This document shows, piece by piece, positions 25,994 through 36,595 of a stretch of 64,000 nucleotides of DNA; position 1 is the stretch's first letter; each line of letters begins with the position of its first letter. The stretch is from contig JAAHFN010000029.1 of the NCBI GenBank assembly GCA_010672965.1, positions 51,082 through 115,081 on the forward strand, written 5' to 3'. This stretch comes from Oscillatoria sp. SIO1A7 (lineage in GTDB: Bacteria > Cyanobacteriota > Cyanobacteriia > Cyanobacteriales > Laspinemataceae). Below the pieces are notes generated by a model. The model had not been told where the DNA came from. It saw nothing but the letters and a program-made list of their open reading frames with translations, and did no database searches. A program made the position numbers and the translations under genes.

Positions 25994-28291
25994 ATGGTCC
26001 AACAAGTGGAACGAACGCGCCAAGCTGGCGAATTTCCAAAAACAGCACCGGCAGCAAATCCGGTATTTTATAGAACTTATAGCCGCACAACCCCAGACGG
26101 GAAAGAGAGTTGGCAACAAACCTGCGATCGCGCAGTTGGGGGTCTGGCCAAACTCGGCAAGCTCGAAGAACATGAAATCAAATTGCTGCGGCGGATGCAA
26201 TACGAGCTAAAATCCCTTCCTGCCGGCCGCTGGCTCTGGGTCGGAGGTACCCAGTGGCTGGAGGAACCGGAGAACTTTTCGGGAGCCTATAACTGCACCA
26301 GTACAAATGTCGTTGATTGGCGAGCGTTCGGCCTCATAATGGATTTGGCGATGATGGGCTGCGGCACCGGCGCAGTCTTGGAACCGAGTTGTATAGATAA
26401 ACTGCCAGCAATTCGCAACCGATTAAACGTGCTATTAGTGGGGGGAATTGGCAAAACTGCCCCTGAGAAACGCCGCCAAAGAACAGAAGTTGTTATTGAT
26501 AGCCAGCAAGTAACAATCTATGTTGGCGACTCGCGCCAAGGTTGGGTAGGGTCTTATCAAAGTTTGCTAGAGCTGTCCTCAAACCCTCGCTTTCAAGGTG
26601 AAGTTGAAGTAGCGATAGATCTATCCGACGTTCGCCCAGTCGGCGAACCCTTAAAAGGATTTGGCGGCGTGGCCAACCCAATAAAACTGCCGCAATTATA
26701 TCAACGATGCGCCGCAATTTTGAATAAAGCAATAGGGCGTCAATTAAGCTCGATTGAATGCTGTTTGTTGATTGATGAAGCAGCAACGACGATCGTGGCA
26801 GGCAACATTCGCCGATCGGCAGGGATGCGTCAGGGAAGCAGTAACGATACCGAGTTTGCCGATGCCAAATCCAATCTCTGGCAACAGGACGAAAAAGGCA
26901 ATTGGCGAATCGATCCGCAACGGGATGCGCTGCGGATGGCCAACCATACCCGAGTTTTTCACAGCTTGCCTACAGAGTCGGAATGTATTGAGGCAGTTCG
27001 CAAGCAGTATTATTCTGGGGAGGGAGCCATTCAGTGGGCGCCAGAGGCTCTAGCCCGGGCGAATGCCGACTTGCTAGCTACTCCACAATTGAAGAAAGAA
27101 TTTCTCCAAGCCTGTATAGAAGAAAACGGCAAAAGCTTCTTGGCTGAAAACTTTCCTAAGATAGCGCCAGAAGAGCTAGAGCATCGGATGCAGCGATACG
27201 CCCTCAATCCTTGTGGTGAAATTATTGGTGTTGACTTTCATTGCAACCTTGCGGAGATACACCTGAATCAAATAGACCCGACTGACCATGAAGAGCAACA
27301 AAAAGCCTTTACTGCCGGGGCTCTATCTGTAGCGTCACTGCTCAATCACAAATTTCTGGAGGAGCGCTACCAACAAAGTCGAGAACTAGACCCGATAGTG
27401 GGGGTATCCTTTACGGGGCTGTTCGATTTCTTTGTTAATGCTTTTGGGGTAGAGTGGTTGCGCTGGTGGGCTGAGGGACGCCCGGAAACGATACGGGGTC
27501 TGGAGTTTAAGCTGCGAGAGCGAGAATATCTAACTAGCTGGCGGGAAATAGTACGCGAAGCTGTATGGGATTATTGCGATCGCCACGGTCTCAAACGACC
27601 CAATCGCTATACCACCGTTCAACCAGCCGGGACCAAATCCCTGCTGACAGGAGCTTCCTCTGGCTGGCATCCTCCCAAAGCGCAGCGGTTTATCCGTCGC
27701 ATCACTTTTGGCAAAAACGACCCGGTGGCCCTAGCTTGCATTGACTATGGCTATAATGTCGTTCCTTCTCAGAGCGATCGCGACGAACAAGGCAATCTGC
27801 TTGATGACCCATTTTCTCCCCTTTGTAGCGAGTGGTTGGTAGAAATCCCCGTAGCCGTACCTTGGGCAGACCTAGAGGGGGCCGACGAAATCGATATTTC
27901 CAAGTTCTCGGCTTTGGCTCAGTTCGATTTCGCCATGCAGGTGCAGGCTCACTATGTCACCCACAACACCTCTTCTACTTTGGAATTGCGACTGGATGAA
28001 GTCGAGCCTTTAGGCAAGCGCATCCACCAGGCCATAAGCAACCATGAAGGATATATTTCAACGGCCCTGCTGGCTCGCTTTGACGATCTCCAATCCTTCC
28101 CCCGTTTGCCCTTTGAGCCCATAGATCGACTCACATACGATCGCTTGATGCAAGAGGTCAAAGAAAGTCGTAAAACAGATGATTTTCATGGAGCCATTGC
28201 TGCCTACAGTTGGGCCAGCACAGATGATGAAGGTCCTGCTGGGTGCGATTCTGACAAATGCTTGTTTCCCGAGCCAAAATCTGGCACATAG
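25994..28291 (+). CDS. nrdJ: Adenosylcobalamin-dependent ribonucleoside-triphosphate reductase (class II, monomeric)
   Basis: Reduces ribonucleoside triphosphates to deoxy forms using a thiyl radical made by adenosylcobalamin; cytosolic, oxygen-independent. The 765-residue chain aligns with the monomeric Lactobacillus-type enzyme (739 residues). Active-site block NPCGE places Asn405, radical Cys407 and Glu409, against N406/C408/E410 in that enzyme. Cys101 (YNCTSTN) and Cys417 (FHCNLAE) are the redox pair. A C-x4-C pair (GCDSDKC) near the C-terminus re-reduces the active site. The sequence RSAGMRQGS and the loop PAGTKSLLTGASSG bind substrate. Start at the ATG at 25994 (MVQQVERTRQ). Single gene. 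All catalytic residues are present. Confidence 0.96.
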   Translation: MVQQVERTRQAGEFPKTAPAANPVFYRTYSRTTPDGKESWQQTCDRAVGGLAKLGKLEEHEIKLLRRMQYELKSLPAGRWLWVGGTQWLEEPENFSGAYNCTSTNVVDWRAFGLIMDLAMMGCGTGAVLEPSCIDKLPAIRNRLNVLLVGGIGKTAPEKRRQRTEVVIDSQQVTIYVGDSRQGWVGSYQSLLELSSNPRFQGEVEVAIDLSDVRPVGEPLKGFGGVANPIKLPQLYQRCAAILNKAIGRQLSSIECCLLIDEAATTIVAGNIRRSAGMRQGSSNDTEFADAKSNLWQQDEKGNWRIDPQRDALRMANHTRVFHSLPTESECIEAVRKQYYSGEGAIQWAPEALARANADLLATPQLKKEFLQACIEENGKSFLAENFPKIAPEELEHRMQRYALNPCGEIIGVDFHCNLAEIHLNQIDPTDHEEQQKAFTAGALSVASLLNHKFLEERYQQSRELDPIVGVSFTGLFDFFVNAFGVEWLRWWAEGRPETIRGLEFKLREREYLTSWREIVREAVWDYCDRHGLKRPNRYTTVQPAGTKSLLTGASSGWHPPKAQRFIRRITFGKNDPVALACIDYGYNVVPSQSDRDEQGNLLDDPFSPLCSEWLVEIPVAVPWADLEGADEIDISKFSALAQFDFAMQVQAHYVTHNTSSTLELRLDEVEPLGKRIHQAISNHEGYISTALLARFDDLQSFPRLPFEPIDRLTYDRLMQEVKESRKTDDFHGAIAAYSWASTDDEGPAGCDSDKCLFPEPKSGT

Positions 28292-28785
28292 AGGGGCAAA
28301 TGAGCGTTTTTAGTTTTGAGTTTTTAGTTTTGAGTTCAAGACAAATAAACTTAAAACTTTCCGTTTAAAAGCTCAAAATCTGTTTTCGCCTTTTTAATTA
28401 CGAGCGATTTGTTCTTAGCTGGTAGGGAGCTGCGCTGCCCCTACCAGTTTTTTCTTGTATAGAATAAGGGTGCATTGGTCATGGGAAAAGGCAACGGGGC
28501 AAAGGGAGCAGGGAGCTTTCGGAAATAGGCTAGGCAAATTTCTAAGTTGTCGGTGCCTCATCCTTTGGGCATCGGATAATTGCTGAATTTTAAAAACTAC
28601 CTTGACAGGCTAATAGACTTTCTCGGGGGCGGACAATTACAAAATACTAAGGCCATAATGAGCAATTTGCTGTCCCTTTGACCGATTGCTGACTGCTGCC
28701 AAAAGCGAAGCCTTGCCGTAGGGCGATCGCTCTTGCTGACTGCTATAGTAAAAAGACAGTAGCACTATATCAGGAGATAGTTCTA
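28292..28785. other. Spacer
   Basis: TTTTGAGTTTTTAG repeats (28310-28340) and one GGGAGCTTTCGGA nonamer site (28510-28522). No gene or clear terminator hairpin seen. Confidence 0.45.
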
Positions 28786-29001
28786 ATGTTTGCAGGCGAA
28801 TTAGGACCAGTTATAAAAGAACTAACCCAATACCCCGTGGCTTTCTTGGGGGGGTTTTTCTCCGGGGTATTTCGACTAAAGCTTTCTGAAGACCCAGTGA
28901 AAAGCTGGTTGGAGCAACAAGGTGCTTCCACCAGCGATCGCAATGACGACAATAACAATAGCAATGGCAGCAGCGGCCCTCAGTCAATCTCTATTGAATA
29001 A
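28786..29001 (+). CDS. Conserved small cyanobacterial protein, function unknown
   Basis: A 71-residue protein. The first half, FAGELGPVIKELTQYPVAFL then GGFFSGVFRLKLSEDPVKSWLEQQ, is an amphipathic/hydrophobic segment of a kind I associate with small conserved cyanobacterial proteins of unknown role. The second half is a disordered Asn/Ser/Asp tail. A possible ribosome-binding site, AGGAGATAG, lies 8-16 bases before the ATG, which supports real translation. It could be a peripheral membrane protein. Confidence 0.75.
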   Translation: MFAGELGPVIKELTQYPVAFLGGFFSGVFRLKLSEDPVKSWLEQQGASTSDRNDDNNNSNGSSGPQSISIE

Positions 29002-29679
29002 GTATAGCTAAGGATAAATTATACTGTCTTTGCACTCGCTGGAAGAATAAATGCAGTTAGTATTGAGATATAAATGAAAGACATGACAATGAATAAGTTT
29101 TGATAGCAATACAAACCCTGAAGGCGGACGGAGTAAAACGACTCAGTACCCGTAAATAAGGACCTTCACCTCAAATTTTTAGGCTCCTGCATTGCCAAAA
29201 ATCATCAAAAACAAAGGATTTGTGCAAATTTACTGCTAAGTCTAACGGACAAGCTATGATAGGAATCGAACGCGCTCAGTTCAAGCCTCATCCTAAAACC
29301 AGAGGTAATGGCGATGGCTCTAAATCCGATATCTATTTATAGTGGAGAGGATTTGGGCTATTTGCTGTTGGTCCATCAGATCGGATGGATGCCTTCCCGG
29401 GCAACCTATGACTCTCGTGAAGGGGCGAAAAACTTTCCTGGCTCTGCTGGAGCTTGTATGCAAGTATCCGTTACCTTTATTGGAGGGGGACTTGCGAGCA
29501 GGATATCCCAGGTGTCTATTATTATAGCATACTGATATCCGAGCGTGCCGCCTGCCCGAGAGGGCTAGGTCACTCTAGGTGCGAATAGCGCTTATAAAAT
29601 GAAGGCTAGACCCATTGTCTGGATGATGGATCGCAGATGTGGTAAGCCTTGGTTCGATATCAAAGACCGAGAATTTCGT
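29002..29679. other. Long leader region before the RRM gene
   Basis: No convincing gene. Small open frames at 29308-29535 lack protein signatures. Cyanobacterial RRM-protein genes are often cold-induced with long untranslated leaders. A TGAAGG/CCTTCA inverted pair (29121-29126 with 29172-29177) could be part of a leader or small RNA structure, but this is weak. Confidence 0.35.
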
Positions 29680-29967
29680 ATGACAATCTACGTTGGAAAC
29701 CTATCCTACGACGCTACCGAAGAAGACTTGCGCATGGTATTTGCTGACTACGGTGCAGTAAAGCGAGTGTCGCTTCCTACAGACCGAGAGACGGGCAGGA
29801 TACGCGGGTTTGCCTTTGTTGATATGAATGAAGATGCCGAGGAAGAAAGCGCTATCTCATCTTTGGACGGTGCGGAATGGATGGGACGTCAGTTGCGCGT
29901 TAATAAGGCCAAACCACGGGAGGACAATCGAGGAGGAGGAGGAGGTCGCCGGCGCGATCGCTACTAA
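29680..29967 (+). CDS. RRM-type RNA-binding protein (Rbp family)
   Basis: A 95-residue protein with a single RNA recognition motif. RNP2 is TIYVGNLSY at the very start, RNP1 is RGFAFVDM (about 45-52), and the fold closes with GRQLRVNKAKP. A short Gly/Arg tail (RGGGGGRRRDRY) follows, as in the cold-inducible Rbp group of cyanobacteria, which bind single-stranded RNA and affect mRNA localisation or stability. I start at the ATG at 29680, because RNP2 must lie within the first residues. An in-frame start 27 codons upstream (29599) adds residues that relatives lack. Confidence 0.93.
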   Translation: MTIYVGNLSYDATEEDLRMVFADYGAVKRVSLPTDRETGRIRGFAFVDMNEDAEEESAISSLDGAEWMGRQLRVNKAKPREDNRGGGGGRRRDRY

Positions 29968-30564
29968 AATTTGGGATATTTTGGCAGAGTTATGGCGGTT
30001 TGACATGGGTTCGACATGGGGACGAACCCAAACGATATGAAAAAAGGCAACAACGCCCCCCGGCCATTTTCCGAAACCGCTTGAGAAGAGTGGGCGTCCC
30101 CTACCCTAAAGAGCGAGAAAAAGCAGAAGCTTATCCTATCTGTTCCTAGTATCTGTTCTTAGCCGCTTCTCTTCTGAGCCGCGAGCTGCCACCCAGACTA
30201 ACCATGCATCTGTCCCCGTTGGGATGGGTGCTATTTTATTGTCTTTATATATATAGCCAAAAAAGCCTGACTTCGATCTTGATTGTTGGCGGGGAGTTTC
30301 TGAGCTGACCGCTGACAGCTAACTGCTTACTGCTATATCTTGCTTGGCAGGCGATCGCCCCTTGGAAAACCCTTGAGAATCGTAGGTAAGATTACTTAGG
30401 AAAAGCACTTTCTTTAATTCGTATAAAGTTAAGCCCGGTTCTGAGAATCGCTCTCTAAGATATTAGGTATAAGGAGGAGCGATCGCCAGATACTTGGGGG
30501 CTAACCTCTTGGCAAGAGCCCCAAGGGAAAAAAGCGCGACTCGCTAAAAGGGAGGACAAAGATA
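29968..30564. other. Spacer upstream of fbp
   Basis: No gene seen. The last 150 bases, with AAGGAGGAGCGATCGCC at 30471-30487 and a good ribosome-binding site GGGAGGACAAAG at 30550-30561, are the fbp leader. No clear terminator for the RRM gene was found. Confidence 0.45.
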
Positions 30565-31629
30565 ATGGCAGACGCATATGACCCTTTAGGCCAAGACAAG
30601 TCTCTCGATCGCGATTGCAAGACCCTATCCCGTCATGTCTTAGAGCAACTAAATAGCTTTTCGCCAGATGCTCAAGACCTCAGCGCCCTTATGAATCGCA
30701 TTGCCCTAGCGGCCAAGCTGATTTCCCGGCGTCTTAGCCAATCTGGCTTGGTGGAAGGGGTGCTGGGTTTTACTGGAGATGTCAACGTACAGGGCGAGGA
30801 GGTCAAGCGGATGGATCTCTATGCCAACCAAGTATTTATCTCGGTCTTCAAGCAAAGCGGCCTTGTTTGTCGCCTTGCTTCCGAGGAAATGGAAAAACCC
30901 TACTATATTCCCGAAAACTGTCCCATCGGCCGCTATACGCTCCTATACGATCCGATTGATGGCTCTAGCAACATTGACATTAATCTAAATATCGGTTCTA
31001 TTTTTTCGATTCGCCAGCAAGAAGGAATGGATGAAGATAACTCCGCTAGCGACTTGCTCCAAAACGGACGCAAACAAATCGCAGCGGGCTATATCCTCTA
31101 TGGACCGAGTACCATGCTGGTCTATACCATTGGCACTGGGGTCCATGCTTTTACCCTCGACCCCAGTCTAGGAGAATTTATTCTTTCCCATGAAAATATT
31201 ACCGTGCCTGAAATAGGTCCGGTTTACAGCGTTAATGAGGGTAATTTTTGGCAGTGGTCCGAGTCGATTCGGGACTACATCCGTTATGTCCACCGGCACG
31301 AAGGCTATACAGCTAGATACAGCGGTGCTTTAGTGGGAGATTTTCACCGCATCCTATTTCAGGGGGGAGTATTTTTATATCCAGGGACTATCAAAAAGCC
31401 CGAAGGTAAATTGCGTCTGCTCTACGAAACCGCTCCTCTGGCCTTTTTAATCGAACAAGCTGGCGGACGAGCGAGTACCGGCACTGAAGAAATATTGGAC
31501 GCAGTTCCCGAAAAACTCCACGCCCGCACGCCAGTGATTATTGGCAGCAAAGAAAATGTGGCCTTGGTGGAGTCGTTCATTGCCGAGAGAAAACGCCAAG
31601 AAGCAGAAGAAGCTTTGGCTGCTAAATAA
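30565..31629 (+). CDS. fbp: Class I fructose-1,6-bisphosphatase
   Basis: Hydrolyses fructose-1,6-bisphosphate to fructose-6-phosphate for gluconeogenesis and the Calvin cycle, in the cytosol. The 354-residue chain shows the class I metal site: LASEEMEKP (about 107-115) and [19 protein letters not shown] (about 131-149). The substrate block [15 protein letters not shown] (about 252-266) and [20 protein letters not shown] near the C-terminus complete the family pattern. GGGAGGACAAAG precedes the ATG. First gene of the fbp-tal-zwf-opcA run, in which fructose-6-phosphate feeds back to G6P. Confidence 0.97.
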   Translation: MADAYDPLGQDKSLDRDCKTLSRHVLEQLNSFSPDAQDLSALMNRIALAAKLISRRLSQSGLVEGVLGFTGDVNVQGEEVKRMDLYANQVFISVFKQSGLVCRLASEEMEKPYYIPENCPIGRYTLLYDPIDGSSNIDINLNIGSIFSIRQQEGMDEDNSASDLLQNGRKQIAAGYILYGPSTMLVYTIGTGVHAFTLDPSLGEFILSHENITVPEIGPVYSVNEGNFWQWSESIRDYIRYVHRHEGYTARYSGALVGDFHRILFQGGVFLYPGTIKKPEGKLRLLYETAPLAFLIEQAGGRASTGTEEILDAVPEKLHARTPVIIGSKENVALVESFIAERKRQEAEEALAAK

Positions 31630-31934
31630 CCGCTAAATAAACTGGAGCGCATGGAGCGCATTAAGTCAGTCGGGTTGCGGCGTTACAATAAAGAAATAAA
31701 ACGGGACGAACTCAATTTTGCAATTTAGCCTTTGCCAATACTATATGTTTTTTGGTAAGTCTGCCAACTGCGGTTGCTCTAGAGCCTGCTCAAAATTGAG
31801 ATAGTCCCAGGAAAACGCCGTTATCTGCCAACCCGGGAAAGTCTTGTCGCTTCTGAAAAGAAGGGGTCAATAGGGAGAATATCTAGAAAACCCTAAAATA
31901 GGATGTTTTTCTCAGTCATTAATGGAGGAAATAG
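31630..31934. other. Spacer between fbp and tal
   Basis: About 300 bases, no gene and no strong hairpin. A ribosome-binding site GGAGGAA is at 31923-31929, six bases before the tal ATG. Co-transcription with fbp or a separate promoter are both possible. Confidence 0.45.
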
Positions 31935-33083
31935 ATGACGGCTGCTAGCGAAAAAAGTCCCATACTGCTAATTAAAGATTTCGGCCAAAGCATCTGGATG
32001 GATAACTTGAGCCGGAACATCATCGAATCTGGCGAACTAAAAGAGTTGATTTCCAGTAGAGATGTCCAGGGGATTACGTCGAATCCAGCAATTTTTCAAA
32101 AAGCGATCGCGGGCAATAAGATTTACGACGCTGACATTGAAGCGGGGAGTCGCGAAAATAAATCGGTGATGTCGATTTACGAGACTCTCGTGTTTGAAGA
32201 TATTCGCAAAGCCTGCGATGTCTTTTTGCCGATTTATGAAGAAACCAATGGGCTGGATGGCTACGTTAGCATCGAAGTGCCGCCGAACTTGGCTCGGGAT
32301 ACGGAAGGGACAGTTAAGGAAGCCAAACGCTACTACGAGGCGATCGCTCGCCCCAATGTAATGATTAAAATTCCCGGCACCCCAGAAGGATTAGTGGCCG
32401 TGGAAAAGGTAATTGCCGAGGGGATTAACGTCAATATCACGCTCCTGTTCTCGGTGGAGAGCTATGTAGAAACTGCTTGGGCTTATATTCGGGGATTGGA
32501 AGCGCTTGCTGCTGCAGGACGGGATATTAGCAAGATTGGCTCGGTCGCCAGCTTCTTTATCAGCCGCATCGATAGCAATATTGACGGTCGCTTAGACAAA
32601 CTAATCGCCAAAACCAACGATCCGGAATTGAAGGAGAAGTTGGCCTGGATTAAAGGGAAGGTAGCGATTTCTAATGCCAAAATAGCCTACCAGGAATACA
32701 AGCAGATAATCCAAAGCGATCGCTGGAAGGCTCTATCTGCAAAAGGAGCCCAAGCACAACGGTTGCTATGGGCATCCACCAGCACGAAGAATCCCGAATA
32801 TAGCGACGTTCTCTATGTCAACGAGCTGATCGGTCGCAATACCGTCAATACCCTACCGCCAACTACCATCGAAGCTTGTGCCGACCATTGCGATATTGAG
32901 AGTCGCATTGAAACCGATCTGGATGTCGCTCAAAAGGCGATCGATGGTCTTGCTGAGGTTGGCATTTCTATCGATGAAGTCATGGCAGAACTGCTAGAAG
33001 AAGGAATCGATAAATTTATCAAACCTTTTGATTCCCTAATTGAATCTCTAGAAGCCAAGGCCAACCAGCTCGTTCCAGCTTAA
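31935..33083 (+). CDS. tal: Transaldolase
   Basis: Transfers a dihydroxyacetone unit from sedoheptulose-7-phosphate or fructose-6-phosphate to an aldose phosphate in the pentose phosphate pathway. The 382-residue protein belongs to the longer transaldolase type seen in cyanobacteria and actinobacteria. Motifs: IWMDNLSRNII, GITSNPAIFQKAI (about 46-58), the Schiff-base Lys145 in NVMIKIPGTPEG, and NITLLFSVESY (about 167-177), with RVDSNIDG-like ISRIDSNIDGRLD after it. GGAGGAAATAG precedes the ATG. Between fbp and zwf on the same strand, the classic arrangement of filamentous cyanobacteria. A double terminator-like hairpin follows. Confidence 0.96.
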   Translation: MTAASEKSPILLIKDFGQSIWMDNLSRNIIESGELKELISSRDVQGITSNPAIFQKAIAGNKIYDADIEAGSRENKSVMSIYETLVFEDIRKACDVFLPIYEETNGLDGYVSIEVPPNLARDTEGTVKEAKRYYEAIARPNVMIKIPGTPEGLVAVEKVIAEGINVNITLLFSVESYVETAWAYIRGLEALAAAGRDISKIGSVASFFISRIDSNIDGRLDKLIAKTNDPELKEKLAWIKGKVAISNAKIAYQEYKQIIQSDRWKALSAKGAQAQRLLWASTSTKNPEYSDVLYVNELIGRNTVNTLPPTTIEACADHCDIESRIETDLDVAQKAIDGLAEVGISIDEVMAELLEEGIDKFIKPFDSLIESLEAKANQLVPA

Positions 33084-33131
33084 CGGCTAACCGGAGCCGA
33101 ACCGGAGCCGAGCCGGAGCCGAACCGGAGCC

Positions 33132-33164
33132 AGAAACCCGGTTTTTCCAAAAAACCGGGTTTCT
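33132..33164. terminator. Hairpin terminator after tal (first of two)
   Basis: AGAAACCCGGTTTTT pairs with AAAAACCGGGTTTCT around a short loop. The stem is perfect over 15 base pairs. Confidence 0.6.
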
Positions 33165-33190
33165 TAGCAAACCGATCCCGAGCCGGAGCC

Positions 33191-33225
33191 AGAAACCCGG
33201 TTTTTTTTCAAAAAACCGGGTTTCT
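33191..33225. terminator. Hairpin terminator after tal (second of two)
   Basis: Same stem sequence as the first hairpin, with a longer T run. Two in a row suggest repeat duplication, and suggest that zwf uses its own promoter. Confidence 0.6.
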
Positions 33226-33432
33226 TATAAAAACGATCTAGAGCAATGGGAAATTGGCCAACCAATTTCCCATTGGCAGTTTTAGAGTTAAGCAAAAGAG
33301 ACCCCAGATACCACGGTTAGCGCAATCTTATTGTTTGCCAAAGCTACTAATGGCAATGCTAGTGGCACAAGAGCGCGCATAAGCTGACTGCTGACTGCTA
33401 TAACCCAGACAGTCCAATACTTATAACTGACA

Positions 33433-34962
33433 ATGGTTACACTGACAGAAAATCCCCTCCGCGTAGGACTGCAACAGGATAGAATACCAGAACCACAGAT
33501 TCTGATTATCTTTGGAGCTTCCGGCGACCTAACTCAGAGAAAGCTCGTTCCCGCTATCTATCAAATGAAGCTCGAACGCAGACTTCCTCCAGAGCTGACT
33601 ATCGTTGGAGTCGCCCGCCGAGACTGGAGCCACGAATATTTCCGAGAACAAATGCGCGAAGGGGTGGAACAGTTTGGCGGAGGACTGGTCTCAGAACAAA
33701 TATGGGAAGAATTTGCCAAAGGTCTATTCTATTGCTCCGGCGACATCGACAAACAGGAAAGCTATCAAAAGCTCAAAGCTTTTCTAGGAGAACTCGACGA
33801 GCAACGAGGCACCCGAGGAAATAGAGTATTTTATCTCTCTGTTGCGCCCCGGTTCTTTGGGGAAGCCACCCAACAACTGGGCAAGGCGGGAATGCTTCCC
33901 GATCCTAACAAGCAGCGTTTGGTAATTGAAAAGCCCTTTGGTCGAGACCTAACTTCGGCTCAAGTCCTAAACCGGATCGTCCGTCAAGTTTGTGCTGAAG
34001 AGCAGATTTACCGCATCGACCACTACCTGGGCAAAGAAACAGTTCAGAATCTTCTGGTATTCCGGTTTGCCAACGCTATTTTCGAGCCTTTGTGGAATCG
34101 CCAGTTCGTCGATCACGTCCAAATTACCGTGGCCGAAACCGTCGGACTGGAGGGACGAGCCGGTTACTACGAAACTTCTGGGGCGCTGCGGGATATGGTG
34201 CAAAACCACCTGATGCAGCTATTTTCTCTGACGGCAATGGAGCCTCCCAACTCCCTTGATGCCGATAGCATTCGCAATGAAAAAGTAAAAGTGGTTCAGG
34301 CAACCCGCCTTGCCGATGTAGAAAATCTAGAATTATCTGCAGTTCGCGGTCAATATACCGCCGGTTGGATGAAGGGCAAGCAGGTTCCGGGCTATCGGGA
34401 CGAAACTGGAGCTGACCCAAATTCGACTACGCCTACTTATGCGGCTCTGAAGTTATATATCGATAACTGGCGCTGGAAAGGAGTGCCTTTTTATCTGCGC
34501 ACTGGCAAGCGGATGCCCAAGAAGGTTACGGAAATAGCCATTCATTATAAAGAAGTGCCGTATATGATGTTCCAGTCGGCGGCCAGACAGGTCAGCCCCA
34601 ATGTCCTGGCTCTGCGAATTCAGCCGGACGAAGGAATTTCTATGCGCTTTGAGGTGAAAACTCCCGGCGCTTCCCTGCGAACTCGGTCTGTAGATATGGA
34701 TTTCCGTTACGATACTGCTTTTGGCAAGGCGAATACCGATGCTTACAGTCGTTTGCTAATTGATTGTATGCTCGGCGATCAGACTTTGTTTACCCGAGGG
34801 GATGAGGTGGAAGCTTCTTGGCGAGTGCTGACCCCTTTGCTGCAAGTTTGGGATGCCCCCGCTCCTCCGGAAGTTATTCCTCTATATGAAGCGGGAACCT
34901 GGGAACCCGTTGAAGCAGAGCTTTTGCTCAATCGCGATCGCAGGCTCTGGCGCAGACTCTAA
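33433..34962 (+). CDS. zwf: Glucose-6-phosphate 1-dehydrogenase
   Basis: Oxidises glucose-6-phosphate to 6-phosphogluconolactone with NADP+, the entry to the oxidative pentose phosphate pathway used at night and in heterocyst-type metabolism. The 509-residue protein has the nucleotide motif [19 protein letters not shown] (about 25-43), [10 protein letters not shown] (about 164-173) and the active-site signature [13 protein letters not shown] (about 194-206) with catalytic His. The structural block [12 protein letters not shown] is near 355. Cyanobacterial G6PDH is redox-controlled and needs OpcA; opcA is the next gene, 250 bases on. Start at the ATG at 33433. Confidence 0.97.
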   Translation: MVTLTENPLRVGLQQDRIPEPQILIIFGASGDLTQRKLVPAIYQMKLERRLPPELTIVGVARRDWSHEYFREQMREGVEQFGGGLVSEQIWEEFAKGLFYCSGDIDKQESYQKLKAFLGELDEQRGTRGNRVFYLSVAPRFFGEATQQLGKAGMLPDPNKQRLVIEKPFGRDLTSAQVLNRIVRQVCAEEQIYRIDHYLGKETVQNLLVFRFANAIFEPLWNRQFVDHVQITVAETVGLEGRAGYYETSGALRDMVQNHLMQLFSLTAMEPPNSLDADSIRNEKVKVVQATRLADVENLELSAVRGQYTAGWMKGKQVPGYRDETGADPNSTTPTYAALKLYIDNWRWKGVPFYLRTGKRMPKKVTEIAIHYKEVPYMMFQSAARQVSPNVLALRIQPDEGISMRFEVKTPGASLRTRSVDMDFRYDTAFGKANTDAYSRLLIDCMLGDQTLFTRGDEVEASWRVLTPLLQVWDAPAPPEVIPLYEAGTWEPVEAELLLNRDRRLWRRL

Positions 34963-35212
34963 TTAATTAGGGTGTGGGGTGTGGGGTGTAGGGTCTAGGG
35001 GTTTTAATTAGGGTGTAGGAAAGAGAGAGGGAGGAAGGGTAAGAATTAAACAAAATTTTCTCCATAAACGTAGCCGCCTCAAAGGGGCTTGACGACACCC
35101 CACACCCCACACCCCACACCCTTCCCCAATTCCCACACCCCACACCCCACACCCCACACCCTTCCCCATGCCCAATTCCAATTCCAAAACCTAGTACAAG
35201 GATTTTTTAGAC
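34963..35212. repeat. GGGTGT / CACACCC inverted tandem arrays between zwf and opcA
   Basis: GGGTGTGGGGTGTGGGGTG at 34970-34995 faces CCCCACACCCCACACCCC arrays at 35096-35162. The transcript can form a long imperfect hairpin between the two genes. Confidence 0.75.
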
Positions 35213-36538
35213 ATGACCAGTACGGTAATTCCTCTCCAAAAACCTAAAGATATTTCCCTCGATGAAATCGAGGCAGAGTTGAAGAGTATTTGGCTCGGCC
35301 AAAGTGGCGGTAAGTCAACACAGGTGGCAACCAGAGCGGGTACTTTTAGTATGGTTGTTTACGAGCCAGAAGAGTTTCAGCAGTTGCTAGGGGCGCTGGG
35401 ATTTTACGACGGCCCAATTGACGGGATTCACGGCTCGAAAACCAAGCAAGCGATTAAAGACGCCCAGAAAACCTACGATCTGCGGATGACGGGTCGAGTC
35501 GATTCGGCAACTCTTTCGCGCTTGAGGGAAGAGTTTGCCAAGCAACCGTCGGAGCGGACAGAAATAAATAATATGAATGCTCGCGGCTTCGAGATTAGCG
35601 ATGCGATCGTCAGCCAAAATCCCTCTCGCATTATTACTTTGTGTCCCGTACTTGGAGAAGATGAGGGGGTCAGCGCCCAAGTCTCTATCTATTGTCCGAT
35701 TCCTAAAAATAGCACCATCAAGCCGGTCTGCTGCGAGTACATCACTCTCCGAGGCACGAAAGAAGCTTTCGAGCGGATGAGCGATACTATTTTATCTTTA
35801 ATGGTGGCCGAGTTGCCGAAGTTTGTCTGGTGGAAGGCTACGCCCAATCCAGAACAAGAGCTGTTTCGGAAGCTGTCGGAATCTTGTAATTGCATGATTC
35901 TCGACTCTTGCTATTTTAGCGATCCAGAGTCGGAGTTTCTGAAAATCCAAGAGCTAGTCGATCGCCAAACTTATATTGCCGACCTTAATTGGCATCGCCT
36001 CTCGGCTTGGCAAGAGCTAACTGCTGCTACCTTTGACCCGCCGGAGCGTCGCGCTTCTCTGGGAGAAATCGACCGAGTAACTATTGACTATGAGAAAGGA
36101 AATGCAGCCCAAGCTTTGATGTTTGTGGGTTGGATTGCTTCTCGCCTGGGTTGGGAGCCCCTATCCTATACCGAGGAAGGTGGCGATTACGATATTGCGC
36201 GGATTCAGTTGGCCGGTCCGAATGAAAAAACTATCGATGTAGAACTGGCAGCTATTCCTACGGCAGACTGGGGCGAGATTCCCGGAGATATGGTGGGCTT
36301 GCTGCTGAATTCTACGAATCTTAAAGCGGATTGCTGCACGATTCTCTGTTCTGAGACTACTGGCTGTATGCGCATGGAGGCCGGGGGAACTGCTCAAGCT
36401 TGTCGCACGGAGCAGGTGACTGCTTTAACCGACCAAAAGGCAGAGTCTTTAATGAGCCAGCAACTGCAGCGCTGGGGTCGCGATATGCTGTACGATGAAA
36501 GTCTGGCAGTGACGGCGAAGATTCTCAAGTTGCGTTAA
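35213..36538 (+). CDS. opcA: Glucose-6-phosphate dehydrogenase assembly protein OpcA
   Basis: OpcA is the allosteric activator of cyanobacterial G6PDH. The 441-residue protein has a peptidoglycan-binding-1-like helical module at about 55-110 (LLGALGFYDGPIDGIHGSKT, TYDLRMTGRVDSATLSRL). A short linker leads to the OpcA domain proper (about 130-441), with NPSRIITLCPV, AELPKFVWWKATP and RLSAWQELTAATFDPPERR. The N-terminal module is, as I recall, usual for cyanobacterial OpcA and absent in actinobacterial ones. A strong terminator follows at 36596. Genetic position right after zwf fits its role. Confidence 0.95.
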   Translation: MTSTVIPLQKPKDISLDEIEAELKSIWLGQSGGKSTQVATRAGTFSMVVYEPEEFQQLLGALGFYDGPIDGIHGSKTKQAIKDAQKTYDLRMTGRVDSATLSRLREEFAKQPSERTEINNMNARGFEISDAIVSQNPSRIITLCPVLGEDEGVSAQVSIYCPIPKNSTIKPVCCEYITLRGTKEAFERMSDTILSLMVAELPKFVWWKATPNPEQELFRKLSESCNCMILDSCYFSDPESEFLKIQELVDRQTYIADLNWHRLSAWQELTAATFDPPERRASLGEIDRVTIDYEKGNAAQALMFVGWIASRLGWEPLSYTEEGGDYDIARIQLAGPNEKTIDVELAAIPTADWGEIPGDMVGLLLNSTNLKADCCTILCSETTGCMRMEAGGTAQACRTEQVTALTDQKAESLMSQQLQRWGRDMLYDESLAVTAKILKLR

Positions 36539-36595
36539 GTTGAGTATGGTGCCGATCGCACTCCTAAAATTAAAGGCAGCTCGGAAAAAAACGAG

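Larger units (their letters stand above)
33084..33432. other. Spacer with twin hairpins and zwf upstream region
   Basis: Positions 33086-33130 are GAACCGGAGCC repeats. Two AGAAACCCGGTTTTT hairpins follow (33132-33164 and 33191-33225). The rest (33226-33432) is the zwf leader. Confidence 0.6.

Noticed and set aside
29308..29535. 75-codon frame before the RRM gene
   Set aside because: No ribosome-binding site or recognisable protein features.
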